From contig CASHTG010000004.1 in the NCBI GenBank assembly GCA_949357655.1, positions 62,001-126,000 of the forward strand: 64,000 nucleotides of DNA, read 5' to 3'. Position numbers and translations under genes: made by a program. The notes beneath the pieces were generated by a model. That model was not told the origin of the DNA, ran no database searches, and worked only from the letters and a program-made list of their open reading frames with translations. Positions 34,296 through 46,673 of the stretch are shown here, in pieces. Each line of letters begins with the position of its first letter. Position 1 is the stretch's first letter. This DNA comes from Parascedosporium putredinis (Eukaryota; Ascomycota; Sordariomycetes; Microascales; Microascaceae).

Positions 34296-35184
34296 GTATC
34301 CACAAGTCATCGGGAGGGTAGTTCATCACGCACGCTGTCCTGTGGTTCAACTCGCTCTTCTCCCAGATTGCAATGGACATTCATGAATCGCGAATGTGAT
34401 TCGACTCAACGTCAGTTCTATTGCAAGAAGTGGCGCGTCGCTGAAGAGTCTGTATTATTGCCCGAGACTTGAGTGGTCGCAAGGAGACCTTTGTAAACAG
34501 AACAAAAAGAAAAAGAAGGGCTAAAAAGGGATGCAGAGGTACTTCACAATAGCTTACATAGATCTTTGAAGCATGGTAATGCTCACTACTATCAATAGTT
34601 GGGTTGAACTTCTCTACGTGACTGACGAGGATCCGTCATTACATCGTTTGCTCAAGTGTCTATTCTGACCATGCTCCCCATGTCTGGTGTTTAATTGCCC
34701 ATTAGAAGTTTTTGCTCAACTCGTAGTTCTCGGTGGGTCATATTGTACCTCAGATGAACAGTCAGCGGAAATTTATCGGGTGAATATAGTGTGTTTATCA
34801 ACCAATCAGAACCCCCAATGGCCCACCGCGGCTTGAGCGGCGGCTCAAGCAGACCCCAAAGTAGACCGAAAATTTTCCCAAGAGAGCTACAAAAAAAAAA
34901 TTTCTGAGTGGGTTGCCCAAAGCGATTGCCAGCCATTTGTTTGACATCTTTCGGGATCTCAACAATATTTATTTTCTTGCCTTACCAAAACAAGGGATAT
35001 ATTGATACCCTCTCTCTACAGCCACTCTCGAGATTTAGATCCGATTGACGGCCTCCGTCTTCGTTATATCTCTTACCCAGGCAATTCCAACAACATCAAC
35101 TTCTTGCGGTTTGGCTTCGCAGTGATCAATCGCATCTTGTCCAAGACGCTTGAAAGCTTCTTCACCGAACCTATATCCCTAGCA
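34296..35184. other. Intergenic region and fibrillarin leader
   Basis: No coding feature is supported. A minus-strand frame of 81 codons at 34691-34936 has no domain. The 5' leader of the fibrillarin gene probably lies within the last 200 bases. Confidence 0.45.
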
Positions 35185-36380
35185 ATGGCTCCAGGATTCC
35201 GAGGAGGGCGTGGCGCCCCGCGCGGAGGTGGTCGAGGTGGAGGTGCACCTCGTGGTGGACGTGGTAGGCTTTCCCAATTGTCTTGCGTCACCCCTGCTCT
35301 CCTTTTCTCTGGGTTTTCAGAGATTATAGTCGCCCAATATGTTCGCTATGTCTAACAATAATTTCAAATAGGCGGAGGTGGTGCTGGCGGGTTTCGTGGA
35401 GGCCGTGGAGGTGGAGGTGGAGGTCGTGGCGGTGGAAGGGGTGCCCCGCGGGGTCGTGGTGGCCGTGGTGGTGGCCGAGGCGGCGGTGCTGGCACACAGG
35501 GTGGTCAGAAGGCAATCATTGTTTGTCTCATCCCACCTAAGATGCTAATATATCCTGTCATGACTTTGTGCTAACGCTCAGCTTTAATCTTCTAGGAAAG
35601 GCATCGCCACGCTGGAGTCTTCATCTCTCGTGGAAAGCAGGATGATCTTGCCACTAGGAGCTTTGCCCCCGGTGTGAGCGTTTACGGCGAAAAGAAAGTC
35701 GAGGTCAATGATACGGAAACGAATGAAGACGGGACTACTACAACGACCAAGATTGAATACCGTCTGTGGAACCCTTTCCGCAGCAAGATTGCTGCTGCTA
35801 TCCTTGCTGGTATCGATACGCTCTATATTGCCCCGGGAAGCAAGGTTCTCTACCTTGGTGCTGCTTCAGGCACCACCGTCTCACATGTCTCAGATATTGT
35901 CGGCCCCACTGGCCGCGTCTATGCTGTTGAATTCTCTCGTCGCAGCGGTCGTGATCTAATCACTATGTGCCAGAAGCGTCACAACGTCAACCCTATCGTC
36001 GAAGACGCACGAAAGCCCGCCTCTTACCGCCTATTCGTTGACGGGATGGTCGATGTCATTTTCTGTGATGTTGCCCAGCCGGACCCTGCTCGTATTATTG
36101 CAGAGAACGCAGGCTGCTTCCTGAAAGTGGGAGGAAAGGTTCTGCTCAGCATCAAGGCCAACTGTATCGACTCAACGGCACCCCCTGCTCAAGTGTATGC
36201 GCAAGTTGTGGAAGAGATGCGTGCTCTCAAGTTCAAGCCCAAAGAGCAAATCAGCCTTGGTAAGTGTACCTCTCCGATAACCTGCTTTGTAAGGCCCTAT
36301 CCAAGCTAACCGCTTTCTTCTGAACAGAGGCTTATGAGCGTGGCCATGCTCTGGTAGTGTTCGAGTATCTCCGTTCTTGA
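35185..36380 (+). CDS. NOP1: Fibrillarin, box C/D snoRNP 2'-O-methyltransferase
   Basis: This nucleolar SAM-dependent enzyme methylates rRNA 2'-hydroxyls guided by box C/D snoRNAs. Exons are 35185..35263, 35372..35520, 35596..36259 and 36328..36380. The first two encode the glycine/arginine-rich GAR domain (APGFRGGRGAPRGG, then GGFRGGRGGGGGGRGG). The third begins RHRHAGVFISRGKQDDLATR and holds YRLWNPFRSKIAAAILAG, the SAM-binding VLYLGAASGTTVSHVSD, VYAVEFSRRSGRDLI, and the catalytic-core DVIFCDVAQPDPARI. The end reads EAYERGHALVVFEYLRS. All exons read without a break; about 314 residues, as expected. Overlapping antisense and alternate frames rich in Arg/Trp or His are shadows of the GAR repeat. 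Confidence 0.97.
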
Positions 36381-39300
36381 TCCCGCGATGGGTGCTACTT
36401 CTAAAAGCAAAAGTTTTTGTGGGCTCGACATGGTTCTCGTCTTACCTTCCTTCTCGTGGCCGGTGAACCGCGATTGAGTATCAAGCAAGAAAGTTCTGGA
36501 ACCATGGTTGGAACTATAGGCTACGGCGTTGGGGTGAATCGATTTTGACTCTTTTTTCATGTGCTCTTTTTCGACTTTTGATCTTGCTTCCTCTTCGCCT
36601 TTGTTTATCTGGTAGATTCCCTCTACATGTTATTCGCTGCATCGGCTGGTTGCATTGTTGATCTCCAACTGTTGTGGACATTGTCTATTTGACAGCTTCG
36701 GGAGCATCCATGGGCATTGAACTGCAGATATTTAACAGATACCGGGGTTCCAACCGCTTGTGAATATTAATATGTTGCTGTCTTCTTCTCCAATTGTTTC
36801 GTTATATTGCTGGTGTCCGTGGCATTAACCCTTTCCTGTGTACCTTCTACGGAAATATACGAGTCAATTCAAATCGGCACTGAGCCTCTTCAACAGGTCA
36901 ACAACTGATAAATTGCAAGCTACAATGGGGACACAAGACAGCCTTGTGTGAAGCCTTGCTATTGTGTCGTCGTTTCTCTTAGTATCCTTCATCTTGTTGA
37001 GGCATGGCAGACCCAACTCTGTATTTTGGGAGTTGGGCAACGGTAAACTGAGAACACAAACTCGATTGGTAGAAGTCCTCATGAGCTAGAGGGTTTCATG
37101 AGCCCCCCGCGGGCCAATGTTAGCCCACATGGCGGATGGCGGCTCGGGCATCTCACGGAATATGCTTATGACCTGGGTAGGCGGATAGACTTGGCTGGAG
37201 AAGTCCCGCGAGGAGCCCATTGCGTTGCCCGGCGAGTTCATCCGCCTTTGATACGCTCACAGCCTTTGCGTTATACTCGTGTTAAGTATGGTCAGGCTTT
37301 GGGCTAGAGGAGTCTATCATAGAAAGCAACTCTCCTATCTACGATTCGAACCTTGGCCTGAGCTATAGTGGATGATCCTGTGGTTTGGTTAACGGCTCAG
37401 GTCTTCTTAGCATACAAGGGGTATTCTTTGCCTGGTCTTTGCAGTTTACTCGCTCTTCAGGAATTCTGGGGGAGGAGGAAGATATTGATCCTTGGGGTGA
37501 TGAATTGATATAGCACATTGCTCTGAGGCCCGAACTTCTGATGAACTGGGGGAAATGAGAAACTGCACTCGCAACCATTTGCGAACATTCCAGGTTAGGA
37601 GGTTATACATATCGTACTCTCCCTGATTAAAGCCATGGCAAACCTTTCCACATGGCTGGAAGAGGTGTGAATGTGGAAGCTGAAGATAGGCTCACACAAC
37701 AAAGAGTTTTCATTCAACAGGACCAAGGCACAACAAGATTTCACCGATTTTTCTCTCTCTTCTGTAGCTTAGTGGAAAGATGAGCAGAAAATCTCAAGAC
37801 ATAAGGTAAGTTACCTCAGGGGCCGTCGCTGGCAGATGGCAGGTCCTCTTGCGCGGACTTATTAGTGGCCTTTTCTCTGACACACTGAAGCTGGAAGGCG
37901 AGGCTCCGTCGTTGTACCTGGTGGGATTGCTGCAGGATTCCCATTTCCTCCTGCCTGTGGTTCTCGCCGATGCCACCCCTTTGCGAAATTCGCATACTAT
38001 GGGCTGCTCGTGGCCGCTCTTCTTTGGTAGAGGCAGCCCTCCAAGACCGGTAGTGCCATACTACTTGTAGATTTGAGAGGTCCAAGAGGGTTTTATCGAA
38101 AATCCCCTGCGCCTAGCAACAAAGCTAGTAACCTAAGTTACCGTTCCCATATGCGTGTCTTTAGGCGAGGGGTTGGAACTAATCAATATCGAGATGGATG
38201 CGTCACACGGCCTCATCGAAAGTTCAGCAGCGGTATACTTGTATGTACACGAGGACACACGGAACTGCAGTGCAGGGTATTGCAGTATCTATTACTACGG
38301 TCCGTGAGAAAACTTCGTAGCTAGAAGCACAAGTCACAGCTGCTCTGTTATACTATGTGACGGGGACCTTCATTCGAGACCTCACTGGAGGAGATGGGAG
38401 GGTTTGGAAGGTATTTGGATTACTACTGAAGATACCCTGATAATTGTATTCCTGCCTCCTTGACATCTTTCGGCCGCTGGGGTTGATTAAATCGATACGG
38501 GTGATGGCTAGGTCAACTTAGGCAAAGAGAAAGAATGTACATATAATAAGAAGTGCCGTTGCTTTCACCTATGGTAACACATAGCCTTTGTAAGATCAGG
38601 GAGTAAGGAGACGACCTAGGATGGCAGCGCATTTGCATTATCGGTAGCGTTGGGATTGCCTAGCCGTCGTAAAAGGGGCCGTGGGATCGGTCGTGATGAA
38701 ACTGGGTCGGCTGGTAGTTGATGTCGATTCCTTTGCCTACATATATTGGCGGTGCCTCATGCATATCTGTTTTATCAGATTCGAAAGGAGAAGGGCAGAT
38801 TCCTACACGTAGGGGGCTCTGGTTTGAGCTCCTATAAAGGCCGAAAGTAGTTCTTTTGATATAGGCTCTCGTTGGTTCTGGGCCCTCGGGTATTGGCATC
38901 GTGGGCTCAGGTAGTGAAAAGGACTTGTGGGCGAGGGCTTCAAAAATGGCCTGGGGTGCGTTCTTCAATTGAGGCTGGACGAAGACACCGAGTGACGCAT
39001 TCTTAGAATCATTTGCACCCCCTTTCTGCCCTCAATATCCTCACCCTTCTCATCAGCTCTTCCCCGTTCTACCTCTGCGGGAGCCTGAGTCTAGACTCTA
39101 CCCAGCAAGACTTCTGGGGCCACCAGCCTCCGAGCCAGCTGTCAGAGTTTCCGGGCACCCTTGACCTGTGTGGATGGGAGGCGTTAGTAGAGACTACTTT
39201 GGATATGGCCCTCTGGCGAGTCTCTGATTGACGCTAATGAGAGCTGTGATCTCGCCACGGTCATGTCACACATTCGCATTAGGACCATGCGTGGGCTAGA

Positions 39301-39855
39301 GAGCAGAGCACTTTCACCATGGATCGCGATGCACCGGTAATGTAATGTATCTTGGTTATCAGATAGCCCACATGAAATACGGACTTCAATGACTGGCGAA
39401 TTTTGGTGGCTAGCTCATGCCTCTTCGTCTTCCAGGCCATCGATGGTAGATTATGGGTATGGCGGTGTGGGTGATATGTATTACCTTGACGTACTTGTCC
39501 AGGGAGGGGGTCTCGTCGACTCACACTCACATGAACCTAGGATACTCAACCGGCGTATATCACATCGGTTGGGAGGGGAGCGCACGTACCGCTTATGGGC
39601 TTGCTCAATCTGTGGAATGCTAACGTCAGGGAATAGTATGCGAGAATCTTTTCTAATGTCAGTGTGACAATGTCCGTCCTCTTGATGCTGGAGAGGGTGG
39701 AGGGAGAGAGAGGAGAAAGATTGTGCCCGCAAAACGATCACAGAATTCGTCTCAGCCTTGTAGGCTGTCGGCCGGCAGATGTGATCTGTTGTCCCGTTCA
39801 CGCCTTCCGCCCCTGTGCTTGCGGTAAGGTATGTGGAGTTGTGTTCGTAAAAAGC

Positions 39856-39885
39856 GACGAGCGGGCCATCGACGAGCGGGCCATC
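39856..39885. repeat. Tandem 15-bp duplication
   Basis: The unit GACGAGCGGGCCATC occurs twice head to tail, followed by a partial third copy (GAGGAG). In one forward frame it would encode DERAI twice, but that frame is not a supported gene. Confidence 0.85.
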
Positions 39886-42800
39886 GAGGAGACATGCCCG
39901 GGGCAGTCAGAAGACAAGCGTGCTCTCTTGTATCAATGGGGCTGTTTCCCTAAAAGTCTTTAGCAGTGTTGGGTGACCACTGTGCCACTCCACACCCCCG
40001 ATCAGCTTGGTTTTGAGACTGAAGGGACGAAGGGGTTTGTGTAAGGCAACCAAGATAACATGATAGGAATACACCTACTCTGGGAAAGGGGTGATGAAGC
40101 CAACAACCAGAGCACCTTGATTTGATCTCGGGGCCGCCTATGTGCACTAAAAAGAGTCGGTTCCCGGACTTGCCTGTTTTTGGGACTTGGCCCCAAGCTG
40201 TGGCCGTGGGCTTAGTTTGGCGTCGTTATCATTTTTGAGGCCTGATGTAATGTGCGCCTCTTCTCACGGACAGAGAGGGATCTGATAGTCTCTTCCGGAG
40301 CTTCCACGTTAGCTTGCTCGCTGGTAGCTTTGAGTCTTTGGATTGCTAGTATCGCGCAAGCCCGGGGCGAGCAGGGAGTGCTCAACTTGACTTTAGTCGA
40401 CGGCCCCTGTGGCGCGGCATTTGGGGCCTGAGAGCCGCCGAGCGCCACTAGCTTTTCTCAAGGCATTCAATAGACGGTCTATTGGAATTGATGGAATCTA
40501 ATGCATTCTTGATCCATCCACGAATGGATCAATGGATCAATCAACCCCGCTAGAAGGGCCTAGAAAACACACTGATCTCTTCATAGTGCTCGCTGCCATC
40601 TCATAGTACATCCAATTATACGAGGTCCGTTATGGAATCGCATTTCTAATTGATCGCTCATTTGACTCGATATTGATCCAATGTGTGCGATGCTGTGGCT
40701 AATGTCATCTGTAAAGGTCGAGATCTGATAGATGTCTCCGGAAGGGGCGCTGCTTGTGGATGTTGGTGTTCCTTGGAGAACATAGAATGCTGAATGCACT
40801 TGGCTTCGACTGCTTCTGAGCTTCACATCACGCCACAAACGAAGTTACTTCAAACTCCACACATCTATCTACTTATCCCTCTTCGTAGCTGCCGTCCTGG
40901 AAATCTATTGTCGGGTCAAAACAAAAAATCATGCGTTGCTGGTTCCCGTGGCTTTCCGCCTGCAAGTTTATTGCCAAACATCCTGCAATCAAGCACGCCT
41001 TTCAGCTCTAATCTCCCTAACCAGTGGAAGTAAGGTCCTGGCTTTGGTTCGAGTGTGCGCATATTCTTGAGCGATTCATCTCTAACCGTGTCATCTCTGC
41101 TTTCAGCTGAACAGCTTGAAATAAAACCTGTCGACCGTGTTTCTACCCTCTTCCGTGAAGAGCCCACTTTTCAAGGAGCGATGAATCGTTGCTAGGATCG
41201 TGAGACCCCGCTCGATAAGCGTAGGTCATGTACCGAATTCCGTCTATATTATCCAGCTAAAGAGGGGATCTAGGGCCGCATGGGTAATATCGAGCTGGGA
41301 ACTGCGCGATGAGCGATAAATGCCCGTCGGCTGGGGAATCCGAAGCCTGCTGCCACCTGCGTCTAGGCCAACATGGAATCCACGAGACTCTGAAGCACCA
41401 GCAATATGATAGGACCTACCTCGGTACATTTGACATGTAATCCCAATCTGATTCACGACAGAGCAACTGTCTACGGGGGCTGGAAACCCTCGTTGTTCCC
41501 CCTCTTCTTTTGCGGCTTTACTACGCCTATGGAGGAGGAAGCAGATTGTCGTGACCAGAAGTAATTTTTCTTTTGGGAGAAGAATCTCTATCCTGGCTCA
41601 TTCCCCAGCTTCAAATAAGGGAAGACAATGGGTGGTGAGGAGTGAGACCGGCCGCCACAGTTTGGGGCGGAATCATGTGGGGGACCCAAACAACCCTAGT
41701 CTCCCGCTCCTGTTCGCTGGCAAGTTGCGTCCCCGCCCGGTGGGTTCCGGACAGGAACTGGCCATGCCGGATTGGCTACGCTGAGAGAGACGGGGCGGGA
41801 AGAGGTGGGTTGAGACCCGAAATGCGGCTCTGATATGTGAATGGACCCAGTTGAATGATTTGCTCGCAAAGGGGAGGAGTCCCGAAGGATGGGCTGCCGG
41901 TCTCGACGGAATAATAGAGATGAGGAATATCAGAGCACCCAACAACGGGCATCTTGCGTCTTCGTTTGGGCAATTAAACGAAAGTTATGGGAGGGCACGG
42001 AAACGGGGTGGAAGCTGGTTGCTGGAACCGGTCCTCATAGTCGATGCTATCTTGCCGGAGCAACGTCGAGTAATATTAAAGTCATATCCATTTACAATGC
42101 TGCCCTTCTTTTCCCGGAACGCAAGTTGGTTGGCCCACACATTGGCGAGGTTGCTTTTTCAATGCGTCGGTTCCCGTTTCCTGGGACTTTGGTCGACCCG
42201 TCATTACGAGGTACAACCGTGGCCCTCTGCCAAGCGCGCTTCTCTTTGGAATCATGGGGTGAGAGCAGCCACGATACCAACGTTTGTGTACTAGTCGCGA
42301 TTCTACGAATGCAGATGGAGTCTGCTCCCTCTTGCCTTTTTCCTCCTCTTTTCGATGTGTTAACGTAACATAGCTTGCCACAAGTCTTTTTGTTCCCTGT
42401 CTAGAGATTGGCCTAGGGATGGTCAGTTTAATCCACCGGAATCTAACGAGCGCGGAGGAGGACGAGGGAACATTCTGCTGGTTTCTAGTCGAGACTTGTT
42501 ACCGAATCAAGACGACACTTGAAAATTTACAAGTTAGCCTAAACGAGCCTCGGCCGGCATTTTGGCAGAAGACCGGATGGATTTCTCCCCCAGTTTTCTT
42601 GCCATTGATAGAGAGGGGTTGGGGGTTCTTTGGCCCTTCACAGGCCCCGATTGCCAAGCAGCATGACAAGTAGAACTTACCTAGCTGGCCGGCTGACAGA
42701 CACTGCTTAATAGTGGCCGTAGACCTCTAGTTCGCTAGTGTCGATGTCGAGACTCCTGGGAGGGTTGGCCATTCGCCCCCATGGAAGACACTCTCACGTT

Positions 42801-45800
42801 GCAGTTTTTCCCCTCTTCATTCGGAAGTTCTGGTATGCACCAGACTCTCCATTGGGTGTCCTTGTCTTCAATGGTCCACGAATGGCATTAAAGGCCTGTC
42901 CGCCACACTCTTTGATCTTGTGTTAGCGTGCCAAATCCGGTAAAAGGCTGGAATTCCTCGACGGCGGGCGCAGCCCCACCATTCCAGCAGAACATTCTTT
43001 GACTCTCCACTTTCTTTTGAGTTTCTCCAATATCTTTCTTCTTCTTTTTGGGTTGTCTGTCTGTCTGGGCGTATCAAAGCATAACACCGGAACCAACTGC
43101 ATTGAGCGAGCCAAGAACAGACATTAAGTCGTTCATCAGTGCCAAAGGGGCACCACCCTCTTCCCCCATCTTTCTCGCCTCCCTTAACTCGCAGCCATGA
43201 CATATGACATGGTATACTGTAATGTAGAGTTCTGACCTCGTCTTGGCAACCGTCCGTGAATCTAGCTTGCGAAGTGCGCGTCTTGTTCTCGTCAACCTCC
43301 TCGCTCGTCGTAGGTGGGTTGATTCGGCACTTGATCATGCACAGCCCGATTGTGGTGGGTGCGCTCGGAGGCTGTCGCGGTGGTCCTAATCATGTGGGAT
43401 CAGGGATGTTCAATCGAAGCCGAAAGCAAAGGCCACACAGAGCGGCCCGCAGGTGATAGATGCAAGACCATGTTTGCGATTGCAAGGGAGAACAGGTGCC
43501 GGGAGCGTGGGAGGATCAAATGGCATCATGTTCACTTATTGGCATCTTGCCCTCGCCCTCATCTTTGCTGATGATCTTGCTACTAGCAAGACTTCGGGCA
43601 ACAGACAGATCTGAACTAGCCCTTGGGCATCCATGTGAATGCAGCCCTCCATCGTGCACTCGAGTCAGAGACTGACTTCCTCTGAGATAGAGACTTGATT
43701 TTACATTGACTCGGGGCCGAACTTGAAATGGAAATCTGGCACTATTGCCAAGAGTATAGTAGTTGGGCCCTTGGCTTCCGAACTTGGAGCATGCATTGGT
43801 ATCTCCCTTGAACATTTCTCATGGGTGTCAACGCATTATTACCACTACATCGCATTTGAACTTGGCTGCCGCATTTCTCAGTTGCCAAGAATTCGCTTGG
43901 GGAGAGCTCGTTGACCAGATTCTCGATCTGGGGAGGAGTCTGGTCTTTATTATTAGTGAGCAACATGGTTGAGGTTAGGGCATCCCGTCACTGTCGGACG
44001 CATGGGCCTCGTGGCTGGCGTTCATGTGAGGTTGGGACAGACACATCAGATCAATTGATAAAGGGAGTTCGCAAGCCCTGACCTGTTGAGACCGTTGGCT
44101 GGTCTTGGCTTCAGTGCCACGCCGAGGTAGGTTTAGTACTTCGTAACCGACGAACGTACACCAAGAGTATGCTCTTTTCTTCTTCTTTTCTTCTTCTTCT
44201 TTTTGTCTTGCGCTTCGTTTTGGGAACGCGTCGAAATATGCTTAGCCAAGGGCTTCATCGTCCGCCTGATCAAGGGGCGATCTAAAATATTGATTTTTAT
44301 TCCAAGAAGAGCAAGTACTTGATGTCGAGTTCAACGCTTGTGTGCCCTTTGGTTTGCTGCAATGTCATGACGATTGGTTTACGCCTTTTCCCTTCTTTCT
44401 TCATTTAATCTTTCTCAAGCCTTTGCCACGACATGGCTCGAACAAGATCGCATCGTCAGCATGACCTGGGTGTGCCGGGGCGCGACTCTGATCTTCCCCT
44501 CGGTCTTCCTGGCCATTGGTCTGGGGTAATAAAGGTAGATCACACAATCAAATGGTCGGATAATAAGAACAATCCTAAGAGGGGTGGAGTACCGAGGTGG
44601 GACAATTGATTTCGACCAATGTCAACCTCGAGCCGGGTTATCGACGGGCCATCGAGACAATGACTGCCTGGTCTGGGTATATAAACCGTCAAATAATGGG
44701 GTGGGGATAAGGAAGTGAAGCAAGGTCGCTAACTGTAGTGTAGAGGGGAGGTCATCCGCAGTTTCTCATTATTATTACTTGTCGAGACGGCCACTTGGAT
44801 TGTGGGAAGGAGTGTGCGGCTTTACATCTACTTCGTAGATTTGCGTGGTGGCCAACCTGGGTACGTATCTCTGTCCAATCACACGGTAAGGTCTTTGGCC
44901 CTCAACCCTCCCTTTCAAGTTCTGTCAAAGTGAGAATGATGACAATAGCGGACGGATGTGGATGTTCGACTTCTCGGCCACGCAACAAGGCCCTCCTTGC
45001 AGTCTTGCGGGAAGCAGCCCGGACATGATGTAAACTTGGTCGCTCGTGGCTCAAGCCTGGGATCAGGGACCCCTGGCGCCACGGACATGAAGTCTCGACA
45101 GGGGTTTCGAGCCTCTCCGCACGCATCGCTCGTTGAGTTATCCCTAATTCGGATTAAGAGGAATTCTGGCCCCACATACACAGACGTTATCCAGTGTGGT
45201 CTGCATGGCACGTCGACCAGGATGTTCCCGTTCTGGCTATAGGCCCAAGTTGAACGAACATTGAACTCTGGTTGTGGGCTCCTCCCAGCCCCACATTCCT
45301 GACATTCGCGTGTGGAAGTTGCTTTGGTGTGGGTGTGAGCGCGAGCGTGCCTGGCTGGACGCTCAGTTGGGATGCACACCCTCGACTTTTGCCTGGCTCC
45401 CCTCTGTGTTGTTGTATTCTCCCGCCATCCCCTCCTGTGCCAAGCTCAATAGTAACGCTATGGCAGAAGACGGGCGCACGCTGGTCACAAGTCCCCTCCC
45501 CAAGCATGACTTCCGGCCGGTAGCTCCCTGGAATTCATCGATCAATCGAGGATGGGAGGTCGATTCGCATTACGACAGGTGGCGAACGAGATTTTTGCGA
45601 GGATCTTGGTTAGAATCAGTACATGTCCTCTGGCCCTCCTGAGCTGTTGAGAACATTGAAGACTTCCTCCAGGCCGGCGATCGCGACCCAGAAACACAGT
45701 CGACTCTTTGGAGTTGAGGGTTATTATCTGAGCTGCCTACTTCGTACTTGTGAATTGTTTTGCCGGATGGTGTTGCTCTTCGGGCCTTTTCTCATTATAT

Positions 45801-46524
45801 TAACGCGAGCCTGGATTTCGCCCTCCCCACTCGCCACAGATCCTACCGGTCCTTGTAGGAGTAGCTGCTGCTTCCACTTTCCTCCTCGAGGCGTGTTGGA
45901 GCGTGGCAAGTCTGCTATGTTTCCAATTCTTTGCTTCCTTGCTTTGACCTCAGGGAGCCTCCTTCAGTGACTGTATTTTTGAGTAGTGTCCACATCAAGC
46001 CTTGGCTGACCGCCCAACCATCCCATTCCTGTCTGGCATCCCCGAGCAATCCAGGGCTCTCAGCCTCCCCGCTTTCTGCGAGACCCTCTTCCGCCTCAAG
46101 GAACACTCCCCCATGTCCCCCACCCCCTCTGCCTGCGACTTGGAGCAGAATACCTGTCCCGGTCTAATACACCCCTGTTCCTTCCCTCCACGACTGCGTC
46201 CCGCAGTCCCGCACCTTCCTGCCTGATTCAGAGGCTGTCGTTTCGAGGAAGGTGCGGAGGACCTCAGGTACCCTGCCGAGCATCAAGCCAAAGATCTGTT
46301 GCGACTCTGGGGTCTGTGGTAGAGTGGGGACAACTTCGGACTACTTGTATTTGGAGTTATTTACAAAACTTCCCATGTCCCCTCCCCACGTCCACCTTGA
46401 TGCACACCACCATCTCCCATTCCAAAGCGTCGGTCGAGCATCAAGACGACGTTGGTTTTTTCTTTTTCCCGCTTCTATTCCTTTTCCTGCCGCAGGGTGA
46501 TCATTCCGAACCTCATCCCTTGGG

Positions 46525-46537
46525 CTATTATAAATTG
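46525..46537 (+). promoter_or_regulatory. TATA-like element upstream of the GPCR start
   Basis: The sequence CTATTATAAATTG lies about 140 bases before the GPCR start codon, in otherwise pyrimidine-rich DNA. A second TATA-like stretch (GTATATAAACC) lies near 44677, about 2 kb upstream, and could mark an earlier start site with a long leader. Both are motif guesses only. Confidence 0.3.
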
Positions 46538-46673
46538 CCCCATGCCCACCGCTGCTTAATCTCCTAAGCTCGACCCCAGCCCTCAAGGTCTATCATCAAC
46601 GCTTTCACCATCCACACGGTACTACAACGACCTTCTCTTAAGAAAGAAAGCATCGAAACGCCGATAACAGAAA

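Larger units (their letters stand above)
36381..46673. other. 10.3-kb gene-poor block upstream of the GPCR gene
   Basis: No gene could be supported. Many ORFs of 60-160 codons occur on both strands, as expected at this base composition. Two minus-strand frames look mildly coding-like: 38660..38968 (FEALAHKSFSLPEPTMPIPE, then IYVGKGIDINYQPTQF) and 37816..38085. Neither shows a domain or clear splice sites. A 147-codon plus frame at 41851-42294 is likewise unassigned. The block is not AT-rich and has no visible transposon ORF. It contains three TACTTCGTA copies (44137, 44829, 45738), a TTC tract at 44177-44206, a tandem 15-bp duplication at 39856-39885, and long pyrimidine-rich stretches near the GPCR. 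It probably holds the GPCR promoter and a long leader. Confidence 0.4.

Noticed and set aside
37340..37400. Possible tRNA on the minus strand (GGTTCGAATCG-like T loop)
   Set aside because: The five bases either side of the loop do not pair, and no acceptor stem or D arm can be built. A similar TTCGAA near 56790 also fails.
36381..46673. Transposon graveyard
   Set aside because: No transposase, integrase or reverse-transcriptase similarity, no terminal repeats seen, and no AT-rich RIP signature by eye.
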